Source: Truepera sp. (GTDB lineage: Bacteria > Deinococcota > Deinococci > Deinococcales > Trueperaceae). Taken from it: a stretch of DNA of 19,826 nt. Positions 8,777 through 14,750 of the stretch are shown piece by piece. Made by a program: the position numbers and the translations under genes. Numbering within the stretch: the first letter of the stretch is position 1; the number at the start of each line of letters is the position of its first letter. The notes beneath the pieces were generated by a model that did no database searches, was not told where the DNA came from, and saw only the letters and a list, made by a program, of their open reading frames with translations. The stretch is taken from contig JAGXSO010000093.1 in assembly GCA_018333775.1 (NCBI GenBank), forward strand, positions 1 to 19,826, written 5' to 3'.

Positions 8777-8933
8777 GAACACGCCGCAGTGTACGGCACC
8801 GGCCCGCCCAAAACCGGCAGTCAGCCTACAGCCCAGGCACCCGACCGGGCGGCTAACCCTTGACTGCACCCGCAGTAAGCCCTTCAACGATCCGTCCTTG
8901 GAAGATCAGCACCAGGACGACTAGCGGCACCGT
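8768..8933 (-). pseudogene. Orphan 3' end of a sugar ABC permease gene (left copy of a direct repeat)
   Basis: This segment aligns with 10479-10639. Bases 8845-8933 differ from 10551-10639 at only three positions, whereas the adjoining non-coding part 8768-8830 shows about 14 differences in 63, and a 5-base indel lies between. Bases 8853-8933 (minus strand) encode the last 26 residues of a MalG-type permease and its TAG stop. Two of the three coding differences are synonymous and one is Ile to Val. The match ends abruptly at 8933. The pattern suggests the tail of a once-functional paralogous permease whose remainder was lost. Confidence 0.85.
8788..8793 (-). promoter_or_regulatory. Possible -10 box (TACACT) for the exporter
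   Basis: TACACT on the minus strand fits TANNNT and lies 5 bases before the GTG at 8782 and 11 before the GTG at 8776, so the exporter could be translated from a very short or absent leader. The second repeat copy has TACATT at the equivalent place (10499-10504). No clear -35 is visible. Confidence 0.3.
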
Positions 8934-8962
8934 TGATTAGCCGGAGCCAGCCCGCGTATGCT
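8933..8962 (+). promoter_or_regulatory. Promoter for the LuxR-type gene
   Basis: TTGATT (8933-8938) and TATGCT (8957-8962) are separated by 18 bases. Transcription would begin about 30 bases before the ATG at 9000. The -35 starts exactly at the repeat junction at 8933. Confidence 0.5.
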
Positions 8963-8999
8963 GGACTGGTAGGCTGAGTTCACCGCAGGAGTAGGACGA

Positions 9000-9497
9000 A
9001 TGGTTTTTAGCGGCAACGACTCGATGCGGCTCCTCGGCGAGGCTCTCTGCGCCTCGGCCCGCTTCCTGGGGGAGGCCCATCTAGTGCTCGACGTCCCCCC
9101 CGGCTACGCCCTGCACGCGCTGCCGCGCCTGCCGCGCCCGGCGCTGGTGGTTACTGGGGTGAGTTCGGGGCCCTACCTGCATGACCTGCTCGATCTCAGG
9201 CCTTCGGGCCTCCTCGTCCACCTAGCTCGCCCACAGGACGTGCTAGAGGGACTGGAGCGGGTAGCCAAAGGAGAGCGTTTCTACCAGGGCCCAGTGCTGG
9301 AGGACTCCCTGCTGCCCAGCGAGCGAGCAGTGCTACGGCGCCTGGCCTTCGGGCTGGAGAACACGGAGATCGCCCGCGAGCTGCGGGTGAGCCGCCGCAC
9401 CGTGGAAAACCGGGTGGCGGCCCTGCGGGAGAAACTGGGGCTCAAAAACCGGAAGGAGCTGGCGCTGTACTACCTAGGCATGCACCCCCGGCCATAG
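9000..9497 (+). CDS. LuxR-type regulator with a shortened, degenerate receiver-like domain
   Basis: The 165-residue protein ends with a LuxR/FixJ helix-turn-helix at about 104-162 (SERAVLRRLAFGLENTEIAR, then SRRTVENRVAALREKLGLKN). The first 100 residues resemble the second half of a response-regulator receiver: PALVVTGVSS looks like a beta strand, and LVHLARPQDVLEGLERVAKG like the last strand and helix. However, the N-terminal acidic pair and the phospho-acceptor Asp are not visible, and the usual Lys is replaced in the HLARP turn. It is therefore probably not phosphorylated in the normal way. The ATG has a good AGGAGTAGGA ribosome-binding site. It is the only plus-strand gene here and converges on the small-protein/lipoprotein pair. 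Its target is unknown. Confidence 0.8.
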   Translation: MVFSGNDSMRLLGEALCASARFLGEAHLVLDVPPGYALHALPRLPRPALVVTGVSSGPYLHDLLDLRPSGLLVHLARPQDVLEGLERVAKGERFYQGPVLEDSLLPSERAVLRRLAFGLENTEIARELRVSRRTVENRVAALREKLGLKNRKELALYYLGMHPRP

Positions 9498-9562
9498 GCC
9501 GCAGCGTGAAAGCCCTACGGGACTCGGGGCGCCTCGATCTACCCCCCACAGGGGACCAGGTT

Positions 9563-9754
9563 TCAGCGTTGCTTGCGCTCTAAGGACTTGCGCTTCCGCT
9601 CTAAGGACTTGCGCTCGGCCTCGATGGCCTCCTGTTCGGCCGCCTTAGCCTCCTCCGAACCCTGCAGCAAACCCCGCAAGACAACCTCCCGGCTTACTAG
9701 GAGGGTGGGGGCGAAGCCCAGGCGGTTGAGCAGCCATTTGATCAGCGCGAGCAT
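9563..9754 (-). CDS. Small protein with C-terminal coiled coil, function unknown
   Basis: The 63-residue product is not recognised. Residues 1-30 form a hydrophobic or amphipathic segment with a few basic residues (IKWLLNRLGF), which may lie on or in the membrane. Residues 31-63 are highly charged and helical, ending in two seven-residue repeats (KSLERKR and KSLERKQ), as in a coiled coil. The ATG has a good GGAGAGGA ribosome-binding site and begins 21 bases after the lipoprotein stop, so the two are probably one operon. The good ribosome-binding site and close spacing support a real gene despite the small size. Confidence 0.65.
   Translation of the reverse strand: MLALIKWLLNRLGFAPTLLVSREVVLRGLLQGSEEAKAAEQEAIEAERKSLERKRKSLERKQR
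9576..9615. repeat. 21-bp period tandem duplication inside the small coiled-coil gene
   Basis: cgctctaaggacttgcgct occurs at 9576-9594 and 9597-9615, identical over 19 bases with a period of 21 bases, which is seven codons or one heptad. The frame is kept, so copy number could vary and change coiled-coil length without breaking the protein. Confidence 0.85.
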
Positions 9755-9775
9755 AGCGTCCTCTCCGGTATTATT

Positions 9776-10372
9776 TCATAGCAGTATAGTGCAGGCCTCC
9801 GTGTTGGGGCGCACCGTCCACCCGGGAAATACCAGGGTCCCGCGGCCGTAGCCGCAGACGTTATGGCCCTGACGCCAGGGGATGGTGCCCGAATCGACGC
9901 TCCCGGCGGAGGTGAACGGGGTGAGAATCCGCTCGCGAAACCGCCGTTCAAAGGTGTCAAAGTTGAAGATTTCTGCCGAGATTCGGCCAGTGTTCCAGCG
10001 GCGATCGCAGGAGACCCGGTGGCGGGCGAAGGGGTTGCCCAGGGGCCATGAGCGATACAGCCTAACCTCGCTGAAGCAAATGGGCGGGGGCGTCTGCGCC
10101 GGCCCCACGCCCTGCGCCTCTAGCCTCGACAGTAACTCCTCCAGCTGCGGCGCGCGGTCGGGCTCCAGCTTAATCAGCCGCCTCACGTCCGCCGGGTCGT
10201 TTAGATTGAAGACTTCTGCCACCGTTTGGAGACTACCCAGCAATTCCAGCGATTCGTACTCGCCGCCTGCGTCTTCGCGGGCTGGCTCCTGGGCCAGCTG
10301 GCCACAGGACGTGAGGGCCAGCGCACCCAAGAATAGCCACAATGCTAACAACCTTGTCCACCAGTAAGGCAT
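9776..10372 (-). CDS. Predicted exported lipoprotein of unknown function
   Basis: The 198-residue protein starts with MPYWWTRLLALWLFLGALAL followed by a lipobox ending TSC, so Cys23 would be lipidated and the protein anchored outside the cytoplasmic membrane. The open frame reaches 10441, but the ATG at 10372 is chosen because it starts the signal peptide and has a GGAGAGGGA ribosome-binding site 9 bases upstream. A helical stretch (FNLNDPADVRRLIKLEPDRA) follows, superficially like the DPAD-type helices near helix-hairpin-helix folds. The C-terminal half is rich in aromatic residues and Arg. It has four cysteines after the lipidated one (about 99, 122, 173 and 194), enough for two disulfides. 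No family is recognised. It probably forms an operon with the small coiled-coil gene downstream. Confidence 0.75.
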   Translation of the reverse strand: MPYWWTRLLALWLFLGALALTSCGQLAQEPAREDAGGEYESLELLGSLQTVAEVFNLNDPADVRRLIKLEPDRAPQLEELLSRLEAQGVGPAQTPPPICFSEVRLYRSWPLGNPFARHRVSCDRRWNTGRISAEIFNFDTFERRFRERILTPFTSAGSVDSGTIPWRQGHNVCGYGRGTLVFPGWTVRPNTEACTILL

Positions 10373-10478
10373 ATATGAGCTTCCCTCTCCGTGCCCCAGG
10401 AGGCGGGCCCTTCTCCGTGAGTTTAGCGGTTGGCCCTGCAAGCCCTAAAGGGTGATAACTCATGCTCGGATAGTGCGC

Positions 10479-10639
10479 TCTGCGCGCGAACACGCCGCAA
10501 TGTACTGCGTCAGCCTACTTAAGACCGGCGTTTAGCCTACAGCTCCCGCACCGGGCGGCTAACCCTTGACTGCACCCGCAGTAAGCCCTTCGACGATCCG
10601 TCCTTGGAAGATCAGCACCAGGATGACTAGCGGTACCGT
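10479..10639. repeat. Right copy of the permease-tail direct repeat
   Basis: This is the counterpart of 8768-8933 in the same orientation. Bases 10559-10639 are the genuine 3' end of the downstream permease gene, and 10479-10558 are its non-coding flank. Identity falls sharply from coding (86 of 89) to non-coding (about 49 of 63). Confidence 0.85.
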
Positions 10640-11404
10640 GACAATAAGCGCTCCGGCCATGATCTCGCCGACCGGCTCTTGCATGGCGAACTGCCCCGAG
10701 AGGCTGGCGATGGCCACCGGCACCGTCTGGTGCTGCGGCTGCGTGGCAGTAAAAGTCAGTGCAAAGAGGTATTCGTTCCAGGCGCCAATAAACGCCAATA
10801 GCCCAGTAGTAACCAGGGCTGGCGCAGTCAGCGGCAACAGCACATGCCAGAAGGTCTGCATAAAACTCGCGCCGTCTACCTGAGCCGCTTGTAAGAGATC
10901 AACGGGCAGCCCTCTAAAAAACGAGGTCATCACCCAGACGGTAAAGGGCAAAGTGAAGATCAGGTAGGAGAGCACCAGGCTCATCATCACCGGCAACTGC
11001 AAGACCGTAATAACGGCAAAGAGGCCCGACAACACGGCCACCTGTGGGAACATGGTCATGGCCAAGATGGCGTACATGGTGGGAGTACGGCCACGGAAGC
11101 GCATCTTGCCAAGCGCAAACCCGGCGAAGCTGCCGACCAGCAGGCTCAACAGGGTAGCTAACGAGGCGACAATCACGCTGTTAAGGATGCTCCGCAAAAA
11201 GCGTGGGTTACTGAGGACCGCCTCAAAGTTAATCAGGGTAATCTGCTCAGGGAAGAAGGTCGCGGGGGTACGGATCAGCTCGCTCTCGGGCTTAAGCGCC
11301 GAGATCAAGGCCCAGTAGAACGGGAACATCAGGTAGATAAAGATGGCGATGACCAGCAGGTAGAAGAAAACGCTGCCGAAGAGTTTGCGGGTCGCTTTAG
11401 GCAT
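10559..11404 (-). CDS. Carbohydrate ABC transporter permease, MalG type
   Basis: The 281-residue inner-membrane permease pairs with the MalF-type protein to form the importer channel. Six hydrophobic helices are visible, with the first at about residues 6-30 of the chosen start. The EAA loop reads LLQAAQVDGASFMQTFWHVL followed by LPLTAPAL; Gln replaces the first Glu, but the Asp-Gly-Ala core that contacts the ATPase is kept. The frame is open to 11443, but the ATG at 11404 is chosen because GGAG lies just upstream and it overlaps the preceding stop by 8 bases (ATGCCTAA), implying translational coupling. An orphan copy of this gene's last 26 codons lies at 8853-8933. Confidence 0.92.
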   Translation of the reverse strand: MPKATRKLFGSVFFYLLVIAIFIYLMFPFYWALISALKPESELIRTPATFFPEQITLINFEAVLSNPRFLRSILNSVIVASLATLLSLLVGSFAGFALGKMRFRGRTPTMYAILAMTMFPQVAVLSGLFAVITVLQLPVMMSLVLSYLIFTLPFTVWVMTSFFRGLPVDLLQAAQVDGASFMQTFWHVLLPLTAPALVTTGLLAFIGAWNEYLFALTFTATQPQHQTVPVAIASLSGQFAMQEPVGEIMAGALIVTVPLVILVLIFQGRIVEGLTAGAVKG

Positions 11405-12476
11405 TGCGCTCCACCCCCAAAAGCCGAATGTAGAAGATGGCAAAGATGAAGATAGCTAAAAAGATGACCACACTGGCCGCCGACGAAAGCCCAACATCCC
11501 GATTGCTAATCAGCATGTCCTGGGCAAAGCTGGCCATCGAGTAGCGGCGCTCACCGAAAACCACTTGGAACAGGTCGAAGACTTTAAGCGCGTCAAGGGT
11601 GCGGAACACCAGCGCGACGGCCAACGTCGGCATCAAGAGCGGCAGCGTAATCGAGAAAAAACGCTTGATCTTCGAGGCGCCGTCAACCTCAGCGGCTTCG
11701 TAAAGCTCGTTGGGGATAGTGGAAAGCCCGGCCAGCAGCAGCAGCGCCATGAACGGCGTGGTTTTCCACACATCCATGATAATCACGCTAGGGAGCTGCA
11801 AGAGTGGCTCGGTAAGAAAGCCGATATTGCCGTCAGCCCAGTTGAGATGGTCGAAGAGGGCGTTGAAGAAGCCGCTGCGATTCGACTTGAACATCCACTC
11901 CCAGATCAGGGCCGATACCACGGTGATGATCGCCCAGGGGACCAGCATGGCGGTGCGCATAGCGTTGCGGCCAAAAAACTTGGTCGCTAGCGTCAGCGCC
12001 ACGATCAGGCCGAGCAGCGTAGTAAACGTGACATTGGCCACGGTGAAGACTAGCGTGTCGATGACCGCATTAACAAACCGGGCATTGGTGGCGCCAAGGA
12101 CGTAGCGGGTGCCAAACAGCTCAAAGGTCCGCACCTGGTCAAATGGCCGGGGCGTGTCGAGCCGCCTTAAAAACAGGCGTGGGTTCTGGTAGATGCGCTC
12201 ACCGGTAGCCGGGTCGATCTCATAGGGAATGGCGCGGATGGTAAGGGTAAGCAGGGTTAGGTAGTTGCTAAAGCCGACATACTCCGTCCGATGGCCGGGG
12301 CTAGCGAAGCGTTCGTTGGTGAAACTCGAATAAAAGACCCGTCCCAACGGATAGATAGCAATTGCCACCAAGACTATTAGCGAGGGCAACAGCAACCACC
12401 AGGCCGTGCGCTCTTCCGCCTGAGCCAGGTTGGATATCCCTTTTTGCTTGCCAGCGCCTGTCGGCGTCTGCACCAT
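11397..12476 (-). CDS. Carbohydrate ABC transporter permease, MalF type
   Basis: The 359-residue permease has six or more hydrophobic helices and an EAA loop of EAAEVDGASKIKRFFSITLP that is fully typical. Between the first helix (about 27-50) and the next (about 130-155) is an insertion of roughly 75 residues containing EIDPATGERIYQNP. Thermus-type trehalose/maltose permeases also carry an extended loop here; this is from memory. The ATG has a GAGGTGAT ribosome-binding site. It lies 141 bases downstream of the binding-protein gene, behind a hairpin, and overlaps the MalG-type gene. No ATPase is encoded nearby, so a shared ATPase elsewhere (MsiK/UgpC type) is likely. Confidence 0.92.
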   Translation of the reverse strand: MVQTPTGAGKQKGISNLAQAEERTAWWLLLPSLIVLVAIAIYPLGRVFYSSFTNERFASPGHRTEYVGFSNYLTLLTLTIRAIPYEIDPATGERIYQNPRLFLRRLDTPRPFDQVRTFELFGTRYVLGATNARFVNAVIDTLVFTVANVTFTTLLGLIVALTLATKFFGRNAMRTAMLVPWAIITVVSALIWEWMFKSNRSGFFNALFDHLNWADGNIGFLTEPLLQLPSVIIMDVWKTTPFMALLLLAGLSTIPNELYEAAEVDGASKIKRFFSITLPLLMPTLAVALVFRTLDALKVFDLFQVVFGERRYSMASFAQDMLISNRDVGLSSAASVVIFLAIFIFAIFYIRLLGVERNA

Positions 12477-12569
12477 AGGATCACCTCAATCCATATTTTT
12501 ACTTTTTACCGACAGAATGTTCGGAGTCAAGTCTACCATGGCAGCACCGATTATCGCAAGCAAACGCAA

Positions 12570-12597
12570 ACAGGCTAGGAGGTAATCCCTAGCCTGT
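12570..12597 (-). terminator. Intercistronic hairpin, partial terminator or mRNA-stabilising element
   Basis: ACAGGCTAGG pairs perfectly with CCTAGCCTGT (10 bp) across an 8-base loop. On the minus strand it is followed by TTTGCGTTTGCTTGC, which is T-rich but not a clean T-run. It lies 21 bases after the binding-protein stop, ahead of the two permease genes. Such hairpins commonly let the binding protein be made in excess over the permeases. Confidence 0.65.
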
Positions 12598-12617
12598 CAC
12601 TTCACGCTGTCAGGCGC

Positions 12618-13925
12618 CTACGGTTGGCCAGTAGGCAGGCCCAGGATCGCTTCGAGGTCGAGCTCAAGAATGGCTAGCGCTGTCTCAGCGTCTTCGCGGC
12701 CGGTTAGCACATCGTGGGTGGCGCTGAATATCAAGCGCGAGACTTCACCGTACTGCGGCGCGGTGATGGTCGAGGGGCGGGCGACCGAATTAAGGAACAC
12801 CGGCAGCAGCTCGGCTAACCAGGCCACTTCGGACTCCAGCAAAGCGGGGTCTTCATAGACGGCAGCGATGGTGGGGAACTGGCTCAGCTCCAAAGCGCGC
12901 CGGAGCTGTCCTTCGTAGTTGGTGATGAACAGCGCCACGTCGGCAGCGACAGCCGGATTGAGGCTGTAAGCGCCGACGCCGAGCTGCCAGCCGCCCAGGG
13001 TAGCGGCAGGCCTGCCACCCTCGACATCGCCTGCAGGCAAGGGGGCGACATTGAAGAGGCCGCGGATGACGCTGCCCTCGGCCTGACCCAGGCTAAACGC
13101 ATAGGGCCAGTTGCGCATGAAGGCGGCATTACCGGCCTGCCAGATAGCACGGGCATCCTCTTCCTGGAAGCCGGTGACACCGGTCGGGCTGATGGTGCCG
13201 ACCCAACCGGCGGCCATTTCGAGAGCCGCGATCGCGTTGGGGTTATTAACGGTGATGATGCCCGCGGGTTCGACGAACTGACCGGCGTTATGGGAGTAGA
13301 ACCACTCGAGCACATTGCAGGTTAGGCCCTCATAGGCGTTGCCTTGCCAGACAAAGCCCCAGAAGTCGCGGTTACCGGCGGCGCGCTCGCCTTCCTGGAT
13401 AACCCGAGCCATTTCGGTCAGCTCGGTCCAGGTAGCAGGCGGGCCGTCAAAGCCGTACTTCTCCAGCAGGTCGGTGCGGTAGTAGAGGATGCCCGCGTCG
13501 GTGAAATAGGGGATGCCGACGAGCCTGCCGTCTACGGTGTTGTTCTGAATAATCGACTGGAAGAACGCCGGGGCGGCTTCGCGGAAGCCTTCAAACTGAT
13601 AGAGGTCGACCAGGTGCTCGGCCAAATCGCCAGGCCAGATCACGTCGATCTCGAAGATGTCCACTTCGGTCGAGCGCACCTGGAAGAACTGCAGGTAGAG
13701 CGCGAGCCGGTCGGTAGCCGACTCGGGGCCGGGAATGACGTTGACCGTCACGTTAAACTGCTGCCCGCCGATGGTGTGCGGGTTCAGATCCATGTAGCGC
13801 TGCGCCATGCTGCGGGCGAACTCAACATCGCGCCCAACGTTACCGGTCATCCAGGTGACGGTCACGTTCTGCTGTGCCAACGCTACCCCCAACAAGAGTA
13901 TTACCAACGCCGCTAACTTTTTCAT
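12618..13925 (-). CDS. Carbohydrate ABC transporter substrate-binding protein, trehalose/maltose type
   Basis: The 435-residue extracytoplasmic protein captures the sugar and delivers it to the permeases. It begins MKKLAALVILLLGVALAQQN, a signal peptide with likely cleavage after ALA. The mature part is a cluster-1 family (SBP_bac_1) fold: IFEIDVIWPGDLAEHLVDL, GIPYFTDAGILYYRTDLLEK and AFMRNWPYAFSLG are typical. YEGLTCNVLEWFYS and GGWQLGVGAYS recall the Thermus/Thermococcus trehalose-maltose binding proteins. The frame is open to 13964, but the ATG at 13925 is chosen for its AGGAGG 5 bases upstream and the signal peptide. An alpha-disaccharide is the likely ligand; the exact sugar cannot be fixed. 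A promoter and a large palindrome lie upstream. Confidence 0.92.
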   Translation of the reverse strand: MKKLAALVILLLGVALAQQNVTVTWMTGNVGRDVEFARSMAQRYMDLNPHTIGGQQFNVTVNVIPGPESATDRLALYLQFFQVRSTEVDIFEIDVIWPGDLAEHLVDLYQFEGFREAAPAFFQSIIQNNTVDGRLVGIPYFTDAGILYYRTDLLEKYGFDGPPATWTELTEMARVIQEGERAAGNRDFWGFVWQGNAYEGLTCNVLEWFYSHNAGQFVEPAGIITVNNPNAIAALEMAAGWVGTISPTGVTGFQEEDARAIWQAGNAAFMRNWPYAFSLGQAEGSVIRGLFNVAPLPAGDVEGGRPAATLGGWQLGVGAYSLNPAVAADVALFITNYEGQLRRALELSQFPTIAAVYEDPALLESEVAWLAELLPVFLNSVARPSTITAPQYGEVSRLIFSATHDVLTGREDAETALAILELDLEAILGLPTGQP

Positions 13926-14009
13926 GCTTACCTCCTGGTGAACTATGTCACCACCAAGCTGCAAGAGACAAATTGCCCCAGCTCACCCAACAAACCACTT
14001 GATTTGCCC

Positions 14010-14041
14010 GGCAAACCTGCACCACTTGCAGCAGTTTTGCC
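14010..14041. promoter_or_regulatory. Large palindromic operator at the sugar-transport transcription start
   Basis: On the minus strand GGCAAA-A-CTGC and GCAG-G-TTTGCC form a 32-base inverted repeat with ten outer pairs and one mismatch between the two blocks. The neighbouring bases repeat the half-site, giving TTTGCC-G-GGCAAA (14004-14016). The element starts at the predicted +1 of the transporter promoter, a classical position for a repressor. LacI-type or CRP-type regulators are both possible; a CRP/FNR gene lies about 2 kb away. Confidence 0.6.
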
Positions 14042-14046
14042 CTATG

Positions 14047-14075
14047 AATATAACAGATCATCGCGTCTCATGCAA
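14047..14075 (-). promoter_or_regulatory. Promoter of the sugar ABC transporter operon
   Basis: Minus-strand TTGCAT (14070-14075) and TATATT (14047-14052) are spaced by exactly 17 bases. The start would be near 14040, leaving a leader of about 115 bases before the binding-protein ATG. Confidence 0.75.
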
Positions 14076-14086
14076 GGCTTTGCTGA

Positions 14087-14245
14087 TTCTGCGGAGGGGC
14101 CTTTGGTAACGAAACCCATTGGATCACAGAAAGCATCACACGTGCGCTAAAGCTCTATCAGGCTTGGAACATCGAGGTCGCAATCGTGAGTTACGGTGTG
14201 TCAAAAGGGTATGTCCGGCAACTCGTTAAGCAATTCCCAGGGTAG
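14087..14245 (+). pseudogene. Orphan reading-frame fragment with helix-turn-helix-like end
   Basis: After a TGA at 14084 a frame of 52 codons runs to TAG at 14245. Its end reads IEVAIVSYGVSKGYVRQLVK, which looks like real coding sequence and loosely like a helix-turn-helix (GVSKGYVRQL). It has no plausible start codon or ribosome-binding site, and the transporter promoter sits right at its 5' edge. It is probably the 3' remnant of a lost gene; the family is not recognised. Confidence 0.3.
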
Positions 14246-14337
14246 GCACTGCCCAAACACTTAGACGCAACGCAACAACGGTGTGCCAGCGACCGCCGAT
14301 AGCCCCCGCTCCTCACGTCTCTTTGGCCATCAGCGGC

Positions 14338-14358
14338 GCCTGACGCCGAGCGTCAGGC
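14338..14358. repeat. 9-bp stem hairpin, dispersed-repeat type
   Basis: GCCTGACGC (14338-14346) pairs perfectly with GCGTCAGGC (14350-14358) across a CGA loop. It precedes the truncated nucleotidyltransferase gene by about 40 bases. No T-run follows on either strand, so a terminator is not supported. Between 14246 and 14337 nothing else was recognised. Confidence 0.6.
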
Positions 14359-14398
14359 CCTACAATGATTTTCACGTATCCTTTGAGCAGAGGTCGTC

Positions 14399-14632
14399 AT
14401 GCTGACCAGAGAACAGGCGGTCAAGTTACTCCAAGAAAAGCGTCGCTATCTGGCTGCCGAGTTTGGCGTGAGCAAGATTGGGCTCTTTGGCTCCTATGCA
14501 AGAGGTCGTTCTGACGAGACCAGCGGCGTTGACATTCTCATCGAGTTTGAGCGTCCCATCGGTTTGCGCTTTGCACGCCAGAGTTTCCTAGTCTGCTTCC
14601 TTCAACATACCCAAACGTGTTTAACAGGCTGA
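14399..14632 (+). pseudogene. Truncated MNT-type nucleotidyltransferase (MntA-like antitoxin family)
   Basis: Residues 1-58 match small MNT-domain nucleotidyltransferases of the kind paired with HEPN toxins: an N-terminal helix, then KIGLFGSYARG (27-36, GS motif) and SGVDILIEFERPIGLRF (42-58). Family members run on for about 40 more residues; here the similarity stops after Phe58 (about base 14572) and an unrelated 19-residue tail (ARQSFLVCFLQ...) is read from the adjacent IS607-like element. The first Asp of the usual SDxDL metal-binding motif is Gly43, with Asp45 and Glu49 kept. Family members can AMPylate their HEPN partner; no HEPN gene is present. The ATG has an AGAGG ribosome-binding site. 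Probably non-functional. Confidence 0.75.
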
Positions 14633-14750
14633 GCAGAGGTTGACAGGATTGTTCGAATGCCCGGCATCACTACCTGGGCTTCCTGCTTCATCCCGCTTGC
14701 TTGCCCCGAAACGTCGCCGCTTCGGCGTAGAGGCAAACGGTCCACAGGCG
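14573..14750 (-). ncRNA. Candidate TnpB guide RNA (reRNA/omegaRNA) region
   Basis: In IS605/IS607-type elements the TnpB guide RNA covers the 3' end of tnpB and its downstream flank and ends at the element boundary, with the guide read from flanking DNA. Here that would span the last part of tnpB and the 48 bases after its stop, with the guide starting near 14572 as AAAGCGCAAACCGATGGG, antisense to the broken nucleotidyltransferase gene. Position is by analogy; no structure was computed. Confidence 0.35.

Noticed and set aside
9000..9497. Complete two-component response regulator
   Set aside because: The N-terminal acidic pocket and phospho-acceptor Asp are missing and no histidine kinase gene is nearby.
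11565..11990. 141-codon plus-strand frame
   Set aside because: It is antisense to the MalF-type permease, with low-complexity Gln/Arg-rich composition.
12481..12540. Separate promoter for the permease genes
   Set aside because: A TTGACT is present on the minus strand, but no acceptable -10 lies 16-18 bases away.
13344..13916. 190-codon plus-strand frame
   Set aside because: It is antisense to the binding-protein gene; its length is explained by high GC content.
13938..14150. 70-codon plus-strand frame
   Set aside because: It runs antisense through the transporter leader, operator and promoter, has no ribosome-binding site and no recognisable protein features.
14338..14358. Perfect hairpin as an intrinsic terminator
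   Set aside because: Neither strand has a T-run after the stem; it fits better as a dispersed palindrome.
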